Shown here piece by piece: positions 14,575-21,118 of a stretch of DNA of 64,000 nucleotides; position 1 is the stretch's first letter, and each line of letters opens with the position of its first letter. Origin of the DNA: an uncultured Clostridia bacterium (GTDB taxonomy: Bacteria > Bacillota > Clostridia > Christensenellales > Borkfalkiaceae); NCBI GenBank assembly GCA_947631925.1, contig CANRNE010000007.1, positions 16,376 to 80,375 on the forward strand, written 5' to 3'. A program made the translations under genes and the position numbers. The notes below the pieces were generated by a model that had not been told where the DNA came from, did no database searches, and saw only the letters and a list, made by a program, of their open reading frames with translations.

Positions 14575-16635
14575 ATGGAAGAAAAGAAACAAAAAAGGAG
14601 CATCTTCGAGACGCCGATTCTCTCGACGAAAGTGAAGTCGGCGAATGCGAAGATTTTCCCCGAGGGTGCCTTGGGATACTTCCTCGGACCGACGCTCGCG
14701 CTCATCGCGAACTCAGTTCTTGCGAATTATCTCAACATGTACATGTCGAATGTGCTTGGCGTCAACTCGTGGTCGGAATTCGGTAAGCAGTTCTTCAACT
14801 GGCTTCCCGTCGTTTCCGTCATACTTGTTATCGCGGGCAACATCCTTGTCGGAAGACTGATGGACCACAGCCGCACGAAAGCAGGCAAAGCAAGACCGCT
14901 GCTGCTTCTCGCGATACCGCTCTCCATTCTCGCGCTTTTGGTGCTGTTCGTATTCTCACCGTTCCCCGAAACGGATAGCCAAAAGACAATACAGCTCATT
15001 CTCCTTGCGCTCGGTTATAATCTTTGGTTCGCCGTTGCGTATCCCGTATACTATACTTCCCATGCTGCGCTCGTCAACCTCTCGACGAGAAACAGCAAAG
15101 ACCGTTCCCTGCTTGCGACTATTTCCAATGCTACGACGCTGGCAGCGGTTGGCCTCTGCACGATGATTCTTCCCTTCTTCCTCAAGTTGCTTTTCGTGTA
15201 TCAGCTTGACCCGGCTGCCGCTGCGGCAGTTGCGGCACAGCAACAGGGTGTTGCAGTTCCTGTTTATGATACTGAAAATGTATTGCAATATTTCACCATT
15301 GGGGAAAATGGTGCCATCATCTATGACCAGCTTGCATCTCATCAGCATTGGAAGATTTTCGTCATCGCCCTCATGGTAACGACAGCGCTCGGTGCAATTT
15401 GCGAGTACTTCTTCACCCGTGAACGCATCACCGAAGAATCCTTCAATACGACGATTGCGGCTGAGGCGAAAAAATCCACGCCAATCGGCCAGCAGGCGAA
15501 GATTTGCTTCAAGGATAGATTTTGGATTATCATGATTATCTTCTTCTTCCTGTACCAGCTCGGCGGTATGATGAAGAACGTTTCCCAGCTTTATTTCTGT
15601 CAGGCAATGTTCAAGGACGCCGCAGGTAACTATACAACGGCCAACGGCGGCAACTTCTCCGGACAGCTCGCCATCTACGGCGCTATCCCTACGGCCCTCG
15701 GCATGGTGATTGCATGGCCGCTTGCCAATAAGATAGGAAAGGGCAGGGCAATCCTGTTCGGCGCCATCCTCTCCGCAGTCGGCGGCGCCATCGGCTTTAT
15801 CGCTCCCGACAACTTCATCTGCGTCGTCGTCTCTTTCATGGTGAAGGCGCTCGGCTCCACGCCCGCGATGTATCTGTCCCTTGCGCTCCTTGCCGACATC
15901 CTTGACCATCAGGAAGCACGCTACAAGGTGCGTACCGACGGCCTCACGATGACCATCTACGGCGCCATCATGGCGGGCATGACGGGCATTGCAACGGGTA
16001 TCATGAACATTGTCATCACCTCGACGGGTTACGATGCTGTCAAAGGTATCATCTCTAACGATTTGATTCGCGTAGCGATGCCTTGGATTTTCATCGGCGG
16101 CGAAACCATCTGTTATGCAATCATCGCCATCATCTTCATCTTCATGGGCGTCGAGAAGTTCTCCAAGCTCGACCACAAGGCCATCGTCCTCGACCAGAAG
16201 GCAGAGGCAGAAGCCAAGGGCGAAGAGTACATCGACCCCGCGACCAAGCTCAAGCTCGAAGAGGAGCAGGCTGAGGCGGACGCCGAGAAGGCGCGCATCG
16301 AAGAGCTCAAGGCAAAATGCGAGAAGAAGGGCCTGAACTTCGAGGAAGAAGAGAAGAAGGTTCAGGAAGCCCGTGCTTTGAAGGCGGAGAAGGCCGCACA
16401 GAAGAAGGCCGAAGCCGACGCCAAGAAGGCGGAGAAGGAACGCCTTGCGCAAGAGAAGTACGACGCACTCTCCGACGAGGAGAAGGCGAACCTCGAGGCC
16501 AAGAAGGCGGAGAAGACGAGGAAGCAGAAGGAGCACGACGAGAAGACGCTCGCCGAGTTCAACAAGCTCCGCGTCGCCGCCGGTCGTCCCGAGCTCGTCC
16601 TTGCGGAAGACGGAGAATTCGTCCTCAACGCATGA
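14575..16635 (+). CDS. GPH-family sugar:cation symporter with long charged C-terminal tail
   Basis: Membrane transporter of the glycoside-pentoside-hexuronide (MelB-like) branch of the major facilitator superfamily, with about twelve hydrophobic helices in residues 30-530 (for example FNWLPVVSVILVIAGNILVG, then the MDHSRTKAGKARP loop typical of the family). Usual members are about 450-500 residues; this one has 686. The extra 150 residues (about 535-686) are a highly charged Lys/Glu/Ala-rich stretch (KAEAEAKGEEY, EKAAQKKAEADAKKAEKE) predicted to form a long cytoplasmic coiled coil. GGAGG precedes the ATG. Substrate unknown, probably a sugar or glycoside. Confidence 0.88.
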   Translation: MEEKKQKRSIFETPILSTKVKSANAKIFPEGALGYFLGPTLALIANSVLANYLNMYMSNVLGVNSWSEFGKQFFNWLPVVSVILVIAGNILVGRLMDHSRTKAGKARPLLLLAIPLSILALLVLFVFSPFPETDSQKTIQLILLALGYNLWFAVAYPVYYTSHAALVNLSTRNSKDRSLLATISNATTLAAVGLCTMILPFFLKLLFVYQLDPAAAAAVAAQQQGVAVPVYDTENVLQYFTIGENGAIIYDQLASHQHWKIFVIALMVTTALGAICEYFFTRERITEESFNTTIAAEAKKSTPIGQQAKICFKDRFWIIMIIFFFLYQLGGMMKNVSQLYFCQAMFKDAAGNYTTANGGNFSGQLAIYGAIPTALGMVIAWPLANKIGKGRAILFGAILSAVGGAIGFIAPDNFICVVVSFMVKALGSTPAMYLSLALLADILDHQEARYKVRTDGLTMTIYGAIMAGMTGIATGIMNIVITSTGYDAVKGIISNDLIRVAMPWIFIGGETICYAIIAIIFIFMGVEKFSKLDHKAIVLDQKAEAEAKGEEYIDPATKLKLEEEQAEADAEKARIEELKAKCEKKGLNFEEEEKKVQEARALKAEKAAQKKAEADAKKAEKERLAQEKYDALSDEEKANLEAKKAEKTRKQKEHDEKTLAEFNKLRVAAGRPELVLAEDGEFVLNA

Positions 16636-16674
16636 CGGTTTCATCAAATCGCTTGAAACAAGCACATCATAAAA

Positions 16675-16706
16675 ACTATCGCCCCGCTCTGCGGGGCGAT
16701 AGTTTT
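16675..16706 (+). terminator. Rho-independent terminator of the symporter gene
   Basis: 13-bp stem ACTATCGCCCCGC/GCGGGGCGATAGT with a TCT loop, followed by TTTTAT. Confidence 0.9.
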
Positions 16707-16739
16707 ATCTCTATTCTGCTTAAGCCCTCCCCCTGCATG

Positions 16740-17145
16740 AGACGGCTGACGAGCGAAGCGAGACTGAGGCGAGGATTCTCGGCGCCCCCTTGAGGGGGAG
16801 CTGTCACGCAGTGACTGAGGGGGTGTCGTGTGAACAAGCGCCACCCCTTCCGTCGCTCTCTTCGTTCGCGCCACCCACCCCTCAAGGGGTGGGCAAGTGA
16901 CTTGGCGCCCCCTTGAGGGTCGCAAACGCATTTCTCGCGCACAGCACAGTGCGCTGTGCGCGGCGTTTGCGGTGAGTGAGCGCATTTGCCGCGCGAACGA
17001 TGCCCGAGGGCAGGACTCTACCTGCCCGAGAAAGCTCCGCCATAGGCAGGTAGGGGGTGCCGCTTCCCAATCCGTCACCCTGAGCCTGTCGAAGGGTATC
17101 CTTACAATGCGGATATGCTTCGACTTACGCTCAGCATGACGATTC
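16740..17145. repeat. Repeat island 1: dispersed palindromic elements
   Basis: Non-coding block made of several structured repeat units also found at 19.8-20.3 kb and 63.4-64.0 kb. Units seen: the AGCT-stem-TGAGG element (stems at 16803-16815, degenerate at 16745-16769 and 17034-17051); a large hairpin GCAAACGC/GCGTTTGC (16922-16970) followed by GCGC-loop-GCGC and GGGCAGG/CCTGCCC (17008-17027); and the GTCACCCTGAGC element with inverted arms (17074-17140). Open frames across it, on either strand, are repeat translations rather than genes. Such palindromes are frequent in gut Clostridia genomes. Confidence 0.8.
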
Positions 17146-17305
17146 GAGAATGGCCGCCGTTTCTGTTGTCTGACGCGGCTTGCGTTTATGTCCCCGCCGG
17201 GATATTTTTTGCGTTTATAGCCCCGCACGGGCATGAAAAAAGCGCCCTGCCCTTCGGCTTGACGCTCCGTTCCCTTTATGAAACCCGCAAAATCGCATGT
17301 TCCCT
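17146..17305. other. Intergenic stretch without recognised features
   Basis: About 160 bp between repeat island 1 and the small minus-strand gene. I see no promoter, terminator or convincing reading frame here. Confidence 0.5.
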
Positions 17306-17467
17306 TTACAATTTTACTCCCATCTTTTCCGCTTCCTCTTCTCTCTTGCAATACGCATCCCATGCCGCTTTAGCGGATTCGGGCGCGTCCTCTCTGACGC
17401 CGTTCCATCCGTCGTCGTCCATTGTTATATAATCAATAAAATCCTTCACATCATCGTAAGCAATCAT
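17306..17467 (-). CDS. Small acidic protein, 53 residues, unknown
   Basis: Minus-strand ATG at 17467 with a strong Shine-Dalgarno (AGAGGAG) upstream; the 54-codon frame ends TAA. The peptide starts MIAYDDVKDFIDYITMDDDG, is rich in Asp, Glu and Lys, and ends EEEAEKMGVKL. Base composition is clearly AT-richer than the flanking chromosome, as in the gene just upstream. It follows the 79-residue Cys protein by 85 nt on the same strand. No family recognised; a small cargo or immunity-type protein is possible but unproven. Confidence 0.6.
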   Translation of the reverse strand: MIAYDDVKDFIDYITMDDDGWNGVREDAPESAKAAWDAYCKREEEAEKMGVKL

Positions 17468-17552
17468 TCAGTTAAATCTCCTCTTTCAGATTTTCCATAC
17501 TTCCCTTGTCAATTATGAACCTTTTTCGCCGTTTGATGAAGGGTTGGATTGT

Positions 17553-17792
17553 TTATGATTTTCCAACCCCGTTACGAACTATCTCGTTGAATTTTTCTAT
17601 AGAAACAAAATACTCGCACTTCACTTTGTCGTTTACGATTGACTTCGGGATTCCCACATACAATTCGCTGTAGTTCATGCAAAAATTATGATTTTCGGGC
17701 TCCTTCCCTTCAATCAAAACATCTTCCGCACTTTGAAGCATCTCATCAAAGCCAACATGATAAAAGCCGCACTTTTTGCATTGTTTCATCAT
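17553..17792 (-). CDS. Small Cys-rich (zinc-ribbon-like) protein, 79 residues
   Basis: The product starts MMKQCKKCGFYHVGFDEMLQ and has cysteines at 5, 8, 38 and 59, a CxxC plus two later cysteines that could bind zinc. GGAGGAG lies 11 nt before the ATG. Its start overlaps the stop of an upstream, truncated reading frame (ATGA), so it was the second gene of a coupled pair. The AT-rich composition matches the 53-residue gene downstream and contrasts with the chromosome. A longer frame extending upstream to 17942 only adds repeat sequence and is rejected. Function unknown. Confidence 0.55.
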   Translation of the reverse strand: MMKQCKKCGFYHVGFDEMLQSAEDVLIEGKEPENHNFCMNYSELYVGIPKSIVNDKVKCEYFVSIEKFNEIVRNGVGKS

Positions 17793-17878
17793 TGTTTCAG
17801 ACACTCCTCCAACATTTTTTGTATGGTATCGGGAAGTTCTTCTCCGAAATGATTTCTTTTTGTGCCGACGATAAATCT
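17789..17878 (-). pseudogene. 3' remnant of a truncated gene upstream of the Cys-rich protein
   Basis: Reading minus-strand from 17878, the last 29 codons of a gene are visible (RFIVGTKRNHFGEELPDTIQ and then KMLEECLKQ, stop). There is no start codon with a ribosome site; an in-frame TAG (17881-17879) and repeat sequence replace the rest. The stop overlaps the ATG of the 79-residue gene, a typical operon junction, so the 5' part was probably lost when the repeat arrived. Confidence 0.5.
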
Positions 17879-17904
17879 CTAAGGCTTTGTCGGCCAAGCG
17901 AACG

Positions 17905-17965
17905 CCGTGAGCGCGCGGAGAAATCTCGTTCCAATCCGTCACCCTGAGCGCAGCCGAAGGGCCTT
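17905..17965. repeat. Dispersed repeat fragment (GTCACCCTGAGC family)
   Basis: Contains CCAATCCGTCACCCTGAGCG followed by CAGCCGAAGGGCC, a single arm of the element seen complete at 17074-17140 and 19966-20042. It borders the truncated gene on one side and ends at the 3' end of the next minus-strand gene. Confidence 0.65.
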
Positions 17966-18470
17966 ATTTCTTATCCCGATCCTTTTTGACGGCCTCCTCT
18001 TCCTCGGCGGTCGAGAAGGAGAACGCGATGCGCGGGTTGCGCTCCATTATCGTGCGCACGAAGTCGTCATACCAGCTCTCCTTGACGATGATGACGATGT
18101 ATTTCGTCTTGTAATCGTCAAAGTAGACGGCAAGTTTCCCCGTGCCGCGGAAGAGATGCACCGAGTACACCGTCTTCAAATCGTATTTGGACTTGATAAT
18201 TCCGAACTGCGTGACGAGATACCGCTCGTCGATGACGTACTGCGAACGGATGAGCATTGCCGAAAGCAGCACCGCGAGCGCAATCGCGACGAAGTACAAT
18301 AAAATATATTTCATCCACTCGTACGCCGAGGAGATGTCGCCGCCGAGAAAGCCGACGAACTGCCAAGTCGTGAGGCCGATTCCCGCCGCCGAGAGGGCGA
18401 GTCCGAGGCAGCAGAGCGCGGTGACGAGGGGGGTAAAGCGGAATGGATAGCGTTTGACGGGAGTTTCCAT
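17964..18470 (-). CDS. Small membrane protein with two membrane segments, unknown
   Basis: The 168-residue product starts METPVKRYPFRFTPL, has two hydrophobic segments (about 16-38 and 53-75), then a soluble domain with RSQYVIDERYLVTQFGIIKS, which resembles a PH-like/YcxB-type membrane-proximal domain, and a charged tail (EEEEAVKKDRDKK). Assignment of that domain is tentative. I chose the ATG at 18470; a longer frame to 18602 runs through the divergent promoter. The -10 box ends 6 nt before this ATG, so the mRNA may be leaderless. Divergent from the aconitase-like gene. Confidence 0.75.
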   Translation of the reverse strand: METPVKRYPFRFTPLVTALCCLGLALSAAGIGLTTWQFVGFLGGDISSAYEWMKYILLYFVAIALAVLLSAMLIRSQYVIDERYLVTQFGIIKSKYDLKTVYSVHLFRGTGKLAVYFDDYKTKYIVIIVKESWYDDFVRTIMERNPRIAFSFSTAEEEEAVKKDRDKK

Positions 18471-18476
18471 ACCGCC

Positions 18477-18505
18477 ATTATAGCCTGTAGAACAAAAAAA
18501 AGCAA
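18477..18505 (-). promoter_or_regulatory. Sigma-A promoter predicting a leaderless mRNA
   Basis: Minus strand TTGCTT (18505-18500), 17-nt spacer, TATAAT (18482-18477), then six bases and the ATG at 18470. The expected start of transcription is the A of ATG. Confidence 0.6.
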
Positions 18506-18522
18506 TAATTTTTGCGAATGTC

Positions 18523-18551
18523 TTGAAATTCCTCCGCAAAAATGGTATGAT
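18523..18551 (+). promoter_or_regulatory. Sigma-A promoter of the aconitase-like gene
   Basis: TTGAAA (18523-18528), 17-nt spacer, TATGAT (18546-18551); divergent from the membrane-protein promoter. Confidence 0.7.
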
Positions 18552-18591
18552 TATTACGATATCGCCCTCAAAGAGGGCGAGGAGGTGGGGG

Positions 18592-19785
18592 ATGAAAGTC
18601 ATCCGTCAGAATGTCTACTACATGGAGAACCGTCTCGTCAAGGAATCGCAGGCGTTCATGACCTCGGACAAGCGGGAGGCGGCGAAGAAGCGCACGATGT
18701 CCCATCAAATCCTCTTCGGGAAGAAAGAGTTTGACGCGTTCGCCTTCCGCGTGGAGGCCGACCAAGACCTCTTTGCAACCGCCCACGCCCTGCATCTTCC
18801 CGCGGGCAGAAATTTTCTCTTCTATCATTCGGACGCGGCGTTCGCCCGTGCCGCGGCGGAGCGGTTCGGCGGCGAACTCGTCCCCGTCTCCTTCTCCGAC
18901 CCCACCTGCTACCTGATGGAGCAGGCAAAGGGCGGCGACCTCTTCATGACTTCGTTTCCGAGCGGCGTCGGCGGCGTCGGCGCCCTCACCCTCTTGGGGG
19001 ACGCGGAGGACCTTCTCCGCGCGATGGAAGGCGGGACAATGCCCGATGTGCGGCCCTTCGCCGTCTTTGTGCGGGGAAAATTGCCGCGCGGCACGGGCCC
19101 CGTGGACGTCGCCCTTGCCTTAAAACTTGCCCTCGGCGGACGCGCAAAGGGGAAGGTGCTCGAATTTTTCGGCGCGGCGGAACATCTCTCCGCGGAATTT
19201 CGCGCCCGTATTTCCGAACTCGTCGCCCCCGACGCCGCAGGAATTGTCTGGCAGTCGCAGGGGGTCGCGCCCGTCCAGCCCGCCTATTACGAGGGCGGCA
19301 TCTCCCTCGACCTCTCCAAAATCGAGCCGATGGTATCCCGCGACGGCAATATTTCCACCCTCGCGGCAGTCTCCGAAGAAGGGTTCTGCGGCGGCGCGGC
19401 CAAAGTGGGCTATGAGAGCGCGGCGGAGGTCTCGGAACTCGTCCGCGGGAAACACGTCCGCCTGCCCGTGACGCTCGTCCCCGCTTCGAGGACGGCCCTT
19501 CTGCAGATTTCCCAACTGCTTCCCACCCTTCTCGAGGCGGGAATCGCGGTGGAGCCCTGCGAAGAGGCGGGGGACCTCATGGACCCCCTCACCCTTTGCT
19601 CGAGCGCGCTGCACGGGGCATATTTTCCCGCGACGGGGGAGACATATGTGCGCCGCCTCAAAAAACCCGCCAAGGAGAGGGCAACTTCCTGCGAGGTCGT
19701 CCGCATCGAGGGAAATGAGGACGCGCCCTTTCCCATGCCGTCCGCGCCATCGTCCTCGGCCGAATTCCGCGCCGAATCCGATTAA
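18592..19785 (+). CDS. Aconitase-superfamily protein lacking the Fe-S cysteines (likely pseudoenzyme)
   Basis: The 397-residue product aligns by eye with aconitase/isopropylmalate dehydratase large subunits: VRGKLPRGTGPVDVALALKL then GKVLEFFG and LSAEFRARISELVAPDAAGI, later ISLDLSKIEPMV and VTLVPASRTALLQISQLLPT with LLEAGIAVEPC. Yet the cysteines that hold the 4Fe-4S cluster are missing: the usual DSHT/TxxxG block reads DLFMTSFPSGVGG, the GSCTNG site is gone, and PxCGPC reads EPCEEAGDL. It probably has no hydratase activity. GGAGGTG precedes the ATG. It stands alone between two repeat islands. Confidence 0.7.
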   Translation: MKVIRQNVYYMENRLVKESQAFMTSDKREAAKKRTMSHQILFGKKEFDAFAFRVEADQDLFATAHALHLPAGRNFLFYHSDAAFARAAAERFGGELVPVSFSDPTCYLMEQAKGGDLFMTSFPSGVGGVGALTLLGDAEDLLRAMEGGTMPDVRPFAVFVRGKLPRGTGPVDVALALKLALGGRAKGKVLEFFGAAEHLSAEFRARISELVAPDAAGIVWQSQGVAPVQPAYYEGGISLDLSKIEPMVSRDGNISTLAAVSEEGFCGGAAKVGYESAAEVSELVRGKHVRLPVTLVPASRTALLQISQLLPTLLEAGIAVEPCEEAGDLMDPLTLCSSALHGAYFPATGETYVRRLKKPAKERATSCEVVRIEGNEDAPFPMPSAPSSSAEFRAESD

Positions 19786-19834
19786 AACACCCCAAAACGG
19801 TGTATATCATTGATAAAATGACAGTTCCCCGTCA

Positions 19835-20345
19835 TCAAGGCCAAGCCGCGCAACGGCGCATGGAGCCACCTCCCCCCCCTTTCTTCGAAAAAGGTAGAGC
19901 CCTCTTGGCGCCCCCTTGAGGGGGAGCTCCGCCATAGGCGGTGAGGGGGTGTCGCTTCCCAATCCGTCACCCTGAGCTTGTCGAAGCTTATTATGAATGC
20001 GGATATGCTTCGACTCGCCGCGATGCGGCGGCTCAGCATGACAAATTTAGAATGCGCCCCACCTCAGTCTCGCAATGCTCGACAGCTCTCTCGGGCAGGT
20101 AGAGCCCTGCCCTCGGTCATCGTTCGCGCGGCGAATGCGCTCACTCTTCGCAAACGCCGCGCACAGCGCACTGTGCTGTGCGCGAAGAATGCGTTTGCTA
20201 CCCACGGAGGCGCCATGCATGCCCCTCCCGAGGAATCGCTCCTCATGCCCCCTCCCGCGGAGGGGGGTAGGGGGGTGGGTACGAGTTCTGAATTCCTTGC
20301 CGTAGGCGGAATTCACTTCCGCCGTGGGCGCCCCCATTTGCGACC
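19835..20345. repeat. Repeat island 2: dispersed palindromic elements
   Basis: Non-coding block of the same unit families as island 1. The CCGCC/GGCGG version of the AGCT-stem-TGAGG element is at 19926-19951; the GTCACCCTGAGC element with inverted arms is at 19966-20042; another AGCT element lies in reverse orientation at 20060-20090 (GTCTCGC/GCTCGAC); and the large two-hairpin unit is inverted relative to island 1 at 20093-20198 (GGGCAGG/CCTGCCC and GCAAACGC/GCGTTTGC). GTCATCAAGGCCAAGCCGCG at 19832-19851 recurs near 63,400. No genes seen. Confidence 0.8.
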
Positions 20346-20484
20346 TCGGGGCTTATTGTCCGATGAAACGACCGCGACAGTGAGCCTGTTAAGGCGCCAA
20401 CGCCAATTTCCTCGACGAAAAGATTTCCGCAGGAAAGATTTTCGCCGAAAAAAAATAAAAAAATAAAATTTACGGAGGTATTCT
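20346..20484. other. Leader region of lemA operon
   Basis: Turns very A-rich before the lemA Shine-Dalgarno (GGAGGT at 20475-20480). I see no convincing -35/-10 pair, so the promoter of the operon is unlocated. Confidence 0.4.
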
Positions 20485-21078
20485 ATGAATAACTTACTCG
20501 CGCTCACAACGGGCGCCATCATCGCGATTGTCGTCGCAGTGCTCGTCGTGGCGATTGCCCTCGGCGTCGCCGTCTGGTGGGTCTCCACCCGCAACGCCCT
20601 CGTCACGCTCCGCAACAAGAAGGAGGAGGGCTGGGCGACCATCGACGTCTCTCTCAAGAAGCGCTATGACCTCATCCCCAACCTCGTCTCCACGGTGAAG
20701 GGGTATGCCGCCCACGAGAGCGGGACGCTCGAAGCCGTCATCAAGGCGCGGAACGCCGCCATGACCGCGACGGGGGACGCCCGCATGCAGGCGGAGAACG
20801 TGCTCTCCGGGACGCTCAAATCGTTGTTTGCCCTGCAGGAGGCCTATCCCAACCTCAAGGCGGACACGCAGTTCCTCAACCTGCAGCGCAATCTCTCCTC
20901 CATCGAGGACGAGCTCGCTTCCGCACGCAGATATTACAACGGAATCGTCAAGGAACTCAACACGAAGATGGACGTCTTCCCCTCCAACCTCGTGGCGAAG
21001 GGCATGCACCTCGAAAAGGGCAGCTACTTCGAACTGGACAGCTCGGAAGAGCGGCAGAACGTCCGCGTGGAATTTTAA
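20485..21078 (+). CDS. LemA family protein
   Basis: The 197-residue protein has one N-terminal membrane helix (about 8-28) with the N-terminus short and outside, followed by the conserved LemA helical bundle: WATIDVSLKKRYDLIPNLV, TVKGYAAHE, and FLNLQRNLSSIEDELASARRY then YNGIVKELNTKMDVFPSNLVA. The role of LemA is poorly defined; it is often found beside DUF2207 or TPM-domain membrane proteins, and here the next gene is DUF2207. A strong ribosome site (GGAGGT) fixes the start. Confidence 0.93.
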   Translation: MNNLLALTTGAIIAIVVAVLVVAIALGVAVWWVSTRNALVTLRNKKEEGWATIDVSLKKRYDLIPNLVSTVKGYAAHESGTLEAVIKARNAAMTATGDARMQAENVLSGTLKSLFALQEAYPNLKADTQFLNLQRNLSSIEDELASARRYYNGIVKELNTKMDVFPSNLVAKGMHLEKGSYFELDSSEERQNVRVEF

Positions 21079-21118
21079 CGCACACCGTTTCCAATCCATC
21101 CAACCATAAATAAGAGCA

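Noticed and set aside
16644..17363. 239-codon minus-strand frame across repeat island 1
   Set aside because: It translates palindromic repeats (giving the familiar RLRVTDWEA-type peptides) and has no ribosome site; it is not a gene.
17793..17942. N-terminal extension of the 79-residue Cys-rich protein
   Set aside because: The extra 50 codons run through a dispersed repeat and a truncated gene in another frame; the ribosome site lies before 17792.
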